NCBI GenBank assembly: GCA_964608495.1 | Contig: CAZSOQ010000196.1 | Location: 1-10,089, forward strand | Direction of reading: 5' to 3' | DNA: 10,089 nucleotides | Origin: JAKORR01 sp964608495 | GTDB taxonomy: Bacteria > Armatimonadota > Zipacnadia > Zipacnadales > FEN-943 | Shown here: in pieces, positions 6,392-10,089 of the stretch | How positions within the stretch are numbered: the first letter of the stretch is position 1 | Layout of the letters: every line of letters starts with the position of its first letter | Made by a program: the position numbers and the translations under genes | The notes under the pieces: generated by a model | What the model saw: the letters and a program-made list of their open reading frames with translations, nothing else | The model's database searches: none | Told to the model about the DNA's origin: nothing

Positions 6392-8281
6392 TTGAGTACC
6401 TACGCTCGCCGCAGGCCCGCGTTTGCCGCGCGGCGGCCCACGGCGCCCTCTGTGGGGGGCCGGACGCGCCGCCCGCGACTTGCCGCCCGCTCCCGCGCGC
6501 ACTTGCCCCCCGGGCGCGGGGCCGCGTGCCTTCTGCTGTCGGCTCTGCTCTGGGGGGGCGTCGCGGCTCGGCCAGCCCTCGGCCAGCGGGTTCTCACCGT
6601 CGTCCCCAGCGCCGGGCCGGACAGGACCGAGGTGCTCCTGGACGGCGACGTGTGGATGCGTCTTCGCGGACCCGGCTCCGAGGGGGAGGCGGCGGTGCTG
6701 TGCACACGGCTGGAGGAGGCCCTCGTCGCCGGCCTCAGCCCCGGGGACGTGACGGTCGAGTCGGCGGGCAAGGCGGCCCGACTGCTCGCGAAGGGCAAGC
6801 TGCTCCTGGCCATCAGCCCCGAACAGGCAGCCACACAGAAGTCCAGCGCCGACGGCCTGGCCCAGCGGTGGTCGCAGGCCCTGAGGACCTACGTGGCGGC
6901 TCCCTACGTAGCCGTGGCCGCCGGCGCCGGCCTGGACGTCCCGGTCGGCGAGGCCCGCACGCTTGGCGTGGGCGGGCCCGGAGCGCTCTCGGCTAAGGTC
7001 GTATCGCTCAGCCCGGCGGTCGTCGAGGTGGGGGCTCGTGGGACCGAAGGGGTCTCGCTACGAGGGCTCGCGCCCGGCGAGGGCGCGGTCGAGGTCAGCA
7101 CGCCCGACGACAGGGCCCGGGTGGTCATCAGGGTCAAGCACTGGGCCGCGGTGGCGCCCGCGACGGTGCAGGCCGTGGTCACCTCGCCCCTGCTCAGGGA
7201 CGAGTGGGACCGCTTCTCGGAGTACGCGGTCATGTCCTCGGTCGTCGCTCGCCCGTCGGCCAGGGTCCGGCTCGATCACCAGGCGCTGCCGTGGCCGAAC
7301 TCCCTGGCCCGACTGTCGGCCAACGGCGCCGATCTGCTGAGCCTCTCGCGGCGCATCGAGGTGAAGGGGCAGGTGCAGCCGACACGGCTGCCGGCCGCGA
7401 CCCACGTCCTCGTCAGCAACTACCCGGAGCGGGTCAACTTCTCGAACGTGCTCATGCGCGACCTGGTCGAGCAGGGAGAGCCCGTGCGGATCCTGTGGCA
7501 CCACGCCAACGACTCGCCCCAGGCGCTGTGGTTCGGCGTGCGTGTGCACAACGTGTCGGACGAGACGGCGTACTTTGCGTGGAACGACGCCTTCGCCGGC
7601 CCGGTGGGCGATGAGGTCTATGTCGGCCACCTGGCGTGCCGGCTCTATCTCGACCAGCTTCGGCGCGGGGCGGCGCTGCTGCTGTCACTGCCGGCGCAGC
7701 GCTGGGTCGAGTTCTCGACCGTGCGCACGACGCGGTCGAAGATCGTGAGCGGGCTGGCCTGCATGTCGCTGCTCGGCGGCGGCCCGCTCATCGCCGAGGT
7801 GGTGGCCCACTCGGACGCTCCCCCCCCCGCGGCCGGCCCCGTGGCGGCCAATCTGCGCAACGAGCCCCGCTTGAAGCCCTTCCGCTTCGAGGGCCAGATC
7901 GAGCAGAGCGCCGAGTACCGTGTCGGCGGGCCCTGGACCTTCATGTCCATCGGCAAGCAGCCCAGGCTCAACGAGCACGGGATCCTGCTGCACGGGAACT
8001 ACGGCGTGCTGTACCGCGTGCGCTTTGACCTGAGGAACCCCACGGTCGAGGGCCAGGAGCTGGAGCTGGTGGTCCGCAGCGGCGGGGGCGCCGCGCGGGG
8101 CACCTTCATGGTGAACGACGAGCTGCTGGAGACGCCGGTGCTGCGGGCGACGCAGGAGCACGTGCTGACGCGGTGGCACCTTGCCGCGGGCGCGGAACGC
8201 AGCGTGCCGGTGCTGACCATGCCCCAGTCCGGGTCCAACTACCCCGTGACGCTCATCGTGCGGCCCCGTAGCAGGAAGTGA
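6392..8281 (+). CDS. Large secreted protein of unknown function
   Basis: This 629-residue protein is not assigned to a named family. The TTG start at 6392 has GGAG six bases upstream; the only alternative in-frame start before the signal core, GTG 6452, has no ribosome-binding site. An unusually long Arg-rich n-region (about 1-42) precedes the hydrophobic core (43-58) and a probable cleavage after ALG (62-64), as in OmpH. About 68-168 looks like a small alpha/beta module. About 180-250 (DVPVGEARTLGVGG, then GLAPGEGAVEVST) resembles the Ig-like domain seen at the N-terminus of pilus/secretin proteins. A beta-rich core follows with VRILWHHAN (365-373) and VGDEVYVGH (405-413), and a further beta-rich segment runs about 496-629. 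No transmembrane anchor or catalytic motif is evident, so it is probably periplasmic, cell-surface or secreted. A weak resemblance to exported stalk-domain proteins of Bacillota is from memory only. Confidence 0.85.
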   Translation: MSTYARRRPAFAARRPTAPSVGGRTRRPRLAARSRAHLPPGRGAACLLLSALLWGGVAARPALGQRVLTVVPSAGPDRTEVLLDGDVWMRLRGPGSEGEAAVLCTRLEEALVAGLSPGDVTVESAGKAARLLAKGKLLLAISPEQAATQKSSADGLAQRWSQALRTYVAAPYVAVAAGAGLDVPVGEARTLGVGGPGALSAKVVSLSPAVVEVGARGTEGVSLRGLAPGEGAVEVSTPDDRARVVIRVKHWAAVAPATVQAVVTSPLLRDEWDRFSEYAVMSSVVARPSARVRLDHQALPWPNSLARLSANGADLLSLSRRIEVKGQVQPTRLPAATHVLVSNYPERVNFSNVLMRDLVEQGEPVRILWHHANDSPQALWFGVRVHNVSDETAYFAWNDAFAGPVGDEVYVGHLACRLYLDQLRRGAALLLSLPAQRWVEFSTVRTTRSKIVSGLACMSLLGGGPLIAEVVAHSDAPPPAAGPVAANLRNEPRLKPFRFEGQIEQSAEYRVGGPWTFMSIGKQPRLNEHGILLHGNYGVLYRVRFDLRNPTVEGQELELVVRSGGGAARGTFMVNDELLETPVLRATQEHVLTRWHLAAGAERSVPVLTMPQSGSNYPVTLIVRPRSRK

Positions 8282-8472
8282 CGGCCCCCGGAGCCCCGCC
8301 CCGTCCGCGCGTGCCACGGGGCCCATGCCCGATGGCAGGCCGGAGGATTACCACCAAGTGATGGTGCCTGCCCCGCGGGATGGCGCGCCGGCATCCCCCT
8401 GGAGAGACGCGAAGTGGGTGGCGAAGGGCCTGAGAGGGCCGTGGCGAGGGGCGCAAGGCCGCGCGCAAGGGG
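8282..8472. terminator. Convergent intergenic region with clustered hairpins
   Basis: This 191-nt gap lies between convergent genes. It contains overlapping or adjacent inverted repeats: TGCCA/TGGCA with inner GGGC/GCCC (8312-8337), GGCAGGC/GCCTGCC (8334-8340 with 8366-8372), and GGGATG/CATCCC (8377-8382 with 8392-8397). No T tract follows them on either strand, so bidirectional termination is an inference from position. No credible gene is present. Confidence 0.35.
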
Positions 8473-9426
8473 TCAGTGAGTGCTCGCGGCGGGGGCTCCC
8501 TTCACAACCTTGAGGGTCTTCTCGACCACGGTACGCTGCTCGCGCGAGTCCACGGCCTCGATACGGAGCTTGAGCTCCGGCCCGTCGGGGGGCGGCAGCA
8601 GGACCCGGAACCTGGCGCGCGGCCCGAGCGTCACAGGCTGGTCGTTGACCTTCAGTTGGGCGCCGAGTTCGGTGACGCCCGAGACGGCGATCTGGCCGTC
8701 CACCACGGGGGCTTCGTCGCCCGCCGGTTCGGTGAGGGCCACATAGGGGCCCATTACGTCGCGCTCCTGCTTCCAGGCCTCAAGCTCCCCTTCGCCCATC
8801 GGTGCCAGCTCGACAGCGGGCGTAAGGCCCTCGGCGCCCCCGTCCGAGCCGCCGGCCAGGCCGGCGGGCGCTATGCGCACGGCCTTGTGCCTGTCCACCA
8901 CCACGTCCTCGCCGCCGGCGCGGACGGCCACCTGGCCCTCAAGCACGTTGACCTCGGTCGCCCCGCGGCTGTCCACCTGCACCGCGAAGATCGTGCCCCG
9001 CACGCCAGCGGTGGCGGTGGGGGTCGCGATCTCGAACTTGGAGCGGGCACTGAGGGTCTTGAGGACGCGCACCCAGACGCGGCCGACGTCGAGGTGGAAG
9101 AGACTGAGGCTGGCGCTGGTGGCGGAGTTAAACTGGCACTTGAGGACCTTGAGCTGGCTGGCCGAGCCGACCTTGATACGCGTGCCGTCAACCCAGTTGA
9201 GGGTAACCGTTCCGTCGCCGGTGCGGATGACATCGCCGGCCTTGACGTAGCGGGTGTCGGCCAGGGGATAGTAGGCATCGCCGCTGGAGGGCCGGAGCTT
9301 GACGTCTCCCTGCAGGCCGCTCACTGCCGCGACCCGCTGGAGGACTACCAGTGACTGCAGCATGGCGCCGGCTACGAACAACAGCGCCACCATGCTGGCG
9401 ATGATCGCGAAGCTTGTCTTTCCCAT
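8473..9426 (-). CDS. Membrane-anchored FecR-domain protein with C-terminal Ig-like domain
   Basis: The 317-residue product has an N-terminal membrane anchor or uncleaved signal (about 6-30). A FecR domain follows (about 58-168): VKAGDVIRTGDGTVTLNWVD (61-80) and FEIATPTATAGVRGTIFAVQ (131-150) are hallmark segments. The linker is acidic and Gly-rich (about 186-220), and the C-terminal part (about 227-310) looks like a bacterial Ig-like beta-sandwich (VSGVTELGAQLKVNDQPVTL). Classical FecR proteins carry a cytoplasmic anti-sigma segment; here only a few residues precede the membrane segment, so an anti-sigma role is unlikely. The protein probably faces the periplasm as a binding or scaffold module. 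The ATG at 9426-9424 has only a weak ribosome-binding site. It is divergent from the CHASE2 gene, a partner type seen beside FecR-domain genes in other bacteria (recalled). Ligand unknown. Confidence 0.93.
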   Translation of the reverse strand: MGKTSFAIIASMVALLFVAGAMLQSLVVLQRVAAVSGLQGDVKLRPSSGDAYYPLADTRYVKAGDVIRTGDGTVTLNWVDGTRIKVGSASQLKVLKCQFNSATSASLSLFHLDVGRVWVRVLKTLSARSKFEIATPTATAGVRGTIFAVQVDSRGATEVNVLEGQVAVRAGGEDVVVDRHKAVRIAPAGLAGGSDGGAEGLTPAVELAPMGEGELEAWKQERDVMGPYVALTEPAGDEAPVVDGQIAVSGVTELGAQLKVNDQPVTLGPRARFRVLLPPPDGPELKLRIEAVDSREQRTVVEKTLKVVKGAPAASTH

Positions 9427-9529
9427 GGGCGTCGCTCACTGATACAATGGCGATCAGCCGGGCCCGATGATCCACGCTAGGGATACCCGCGCATCCCTGC
9501 CGGTAAACTGCCGTCTTGGCCTGTGACCT
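9427..9529. promoter_or_regulatory. Shared divergent promoter region with two dyads
   Basis: This 103-nt region separates the divergent FecR and CHASE2 genes. It holds GATCA (9452-9456) with TGATC (9468-9472) flanking the palindrome CGGGCCCG (9459-9466), and AGGGAT (9479-9484) with ATCCCT (9493-9498) around eight bases. A -10-like TACAAT (9443-9448, + strand) lacks a good -35. The dyads could be operators controlling one or both genes; this is inference. Confidence 0.4.
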
Positions 9530-10089
9530 ATGCACCCATCCCGCCCCGCCAGGGAATTCTGGTACGCCACGGTTGCCGGCGCCACGGTCGCCCTGGTGTG
9601 CTACCTGGTGCCGGCGGTGGCACTCCTGGTGGCAGAGACGGAGTACCGGGCCCTGGATTGGCGCTTCCACCTGAGGGGTCCCCTTCCTCCCAACCCGGAG
9701 CTGGTGATCGTTGCCATTGACGAGGCGAGTCTGGAGGCGGTGGGGCAGTTCCCCTGGCCGCGCAGGCGCATGGCCGAGCTGCTGGACGCCGTGGAGGCGG
9801 CCGGCCCGGTCCTGGTGGCCTTCGACGTCCTGTTCGCAGAGCCGGGTGAAGAGGGGGGCGACCAGGCTCTGGCCGAGGCCCTGCGCCGGCACGGCAACGT
9901 CTACCTGCCGCTCTTTGTGACAGAGGCGGCCCCGCCGGCCTGGCTCTTCGACCTGCCGGCGCTCAAGGAATGGCAGGTGGGGGCGTCAGCGGTGAGGCCG
10001 GGTGGGCCCGACGCCCGCTTCCTGTATGAGCTGGAGGGCCTGACCGCGCCGCTGCCGATGTTCTGCCAGGCCGCCGTGGGGCTGGGCAT
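9530..10089 (+). CDS. CHASE2-domain sensor protein, N-terminal part
   Basis: The gene runs off the window, leaving 186 codons. CHASE2 is an extracytoplasmic sensory domain found at the N-terminus of adenylate/guanylate cyclases, Ser/Thr kinases and histidine kinases. Residues about 10-34 form a membrane segment (ATVAGATVALVCYLVPAVAL). The CHASE2 opening follows directly: ALDWRFHLRGPLPPNPELVI (41-60), then VAIDEASLEAVGQFPWPRR (61-79), a helix with ELLDAVEAAG, and VAFDVLFAEPG, a strongly characteristic order. The ATG at 9530 is the first possible start, since a TGA lies in frame at 9524-9526. It has no recognisable ribosome-binding site, so initiation may be leaderless or weak. The output domain (cyclase, kinase or other) is beyond the end and cannot be told. 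The divergent FecR-domain neighbour suggests a joint envelope-sensing role. Confidence 0.92.
   Translation, partial: MHPSRPAREFWYATVAGATVALVCYLVPAVALLVAETEYRALDWRFHLRGPLPPNPELVIVAIDEASLEAVGQFPWPRRRMAELLDAVEAAGPVLVAFDVLFAEPGEEGGDQALAEALRRHGNVYLPLFVTEAAPPAWLFDLPALKEWQVGASAVRPGGPDARFLYELEGLTAPLPMFCQAAVGLG

Noticed and set aside
2211..7828. G8 tract in bamA (2211-2218) and C9 tract in the secreted-protein gene (7820-7828) as phase-variation switches
   Set aside because: Runs of this length are expected by chance in such GC-rich DNA, and switching off bamA would probably be lethal.
8325..8513. A 62-codon plus-strand open frame in the convergent gap
   Set aside because: It has no ribosome-binding site, overlaps the end of the FecR gene and lies in hairpin-rich DNA; composition is uninformative.
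8476..9354. A 292-codon plus-strand open frame over the FecR gene
   Set aside because: The opposite strand encodes a clear FecR domain; this frame has the His/Gly-rich composition of a shadow.
8473..9426. The FecR protein as anti-sigma partner of the ECF sigma factor
   Set aside because: It has only about five residues before its membrane segment, no room for a cytoplasmic anti-sigma domain, and is more than 7 kb away on the other strand.
1..10089. Mobile elements, CRISPR arrays, tRNA or rRNA genes
   Set aside because: I saw no transposase or integrase motifs, regularly spaced repeats, cloverleaf-like sequence or conserved rRNA segments by reading both strands.

Overview
The window is GC-rich bacterial DNA with tightly packed genes and strong G/C preference at third codon positions. 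It encodes outer-membrane assembly and lipid A functions (TamB, BamA, Skp/OmpH, LpxD), so the host is a diderm (Gram-negative-type) bacterium. BamA has three POTRA domains instead of the five in E. coli, and an Skp-LpxD block follows it. This layout resembles deep-branching non-proteobacterial diderms such as Armatimonadota or neighbouring candidate phyla. That placement is a guess from gene order and style, not from a marker gene.

Region 1 (1-6166, all + strand) is an envelope-biogenesis cluster: the C-terminal end of a TamB-like translocation protein, an ECF-type sigma factor, BamA, an Skp/OmpH chaperone, an unrecognised coiled-coil lipoprotein, and LpxD. Sigma factor and bamA are 21 nt apart, ompH overlaps the lipoprotein gene by 20 nt, and lpxD follows 17-18 nt later. 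The only sizeable gap (222 nt) lies between bamA and ompH. The products act together: BamA, with Skp as chaperone and TamB as probable partner, builds the outer membrane; LpxD makes a lipid A precursor; the sigma factor is well placed to control them. No anti-sigma gene is seen.

Region 2 (6163-6391) is a gene-free 225-nt stretch. A near-consensus promoter (TTGACA, 15 bp, TATAAA) overlaps the lpxD stop codon, a strong hairpin begins at its predicted start site, and a GC-rich structured leader leads to a TTG start.

Region 3 (6392-8281) is one large secreted protein of unknown function. A hairpin-rich 191-nt gap separates it from the convergent gene that follows.

Region 4 (8473-10089) is a divergent pair: a membrane-anchored FecR-domain/Ig-like protein on the minus strand, and on the plus strand the start of a CHASE2 sensor protein whose output domain lies beyond the window. 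They share a 103-nt intergenic region with two dyad-symmetric sequences.

The most interesting items are the sigma factor wired into the bam/lpx cluster, the unrecognised lipoprotein and secreted protein, the promoter/hairpin arrangement after lpxD, and the FecR/CHASE2 signalling pair. I see no mobile element, CRISPR array, tRNA or rRNA.
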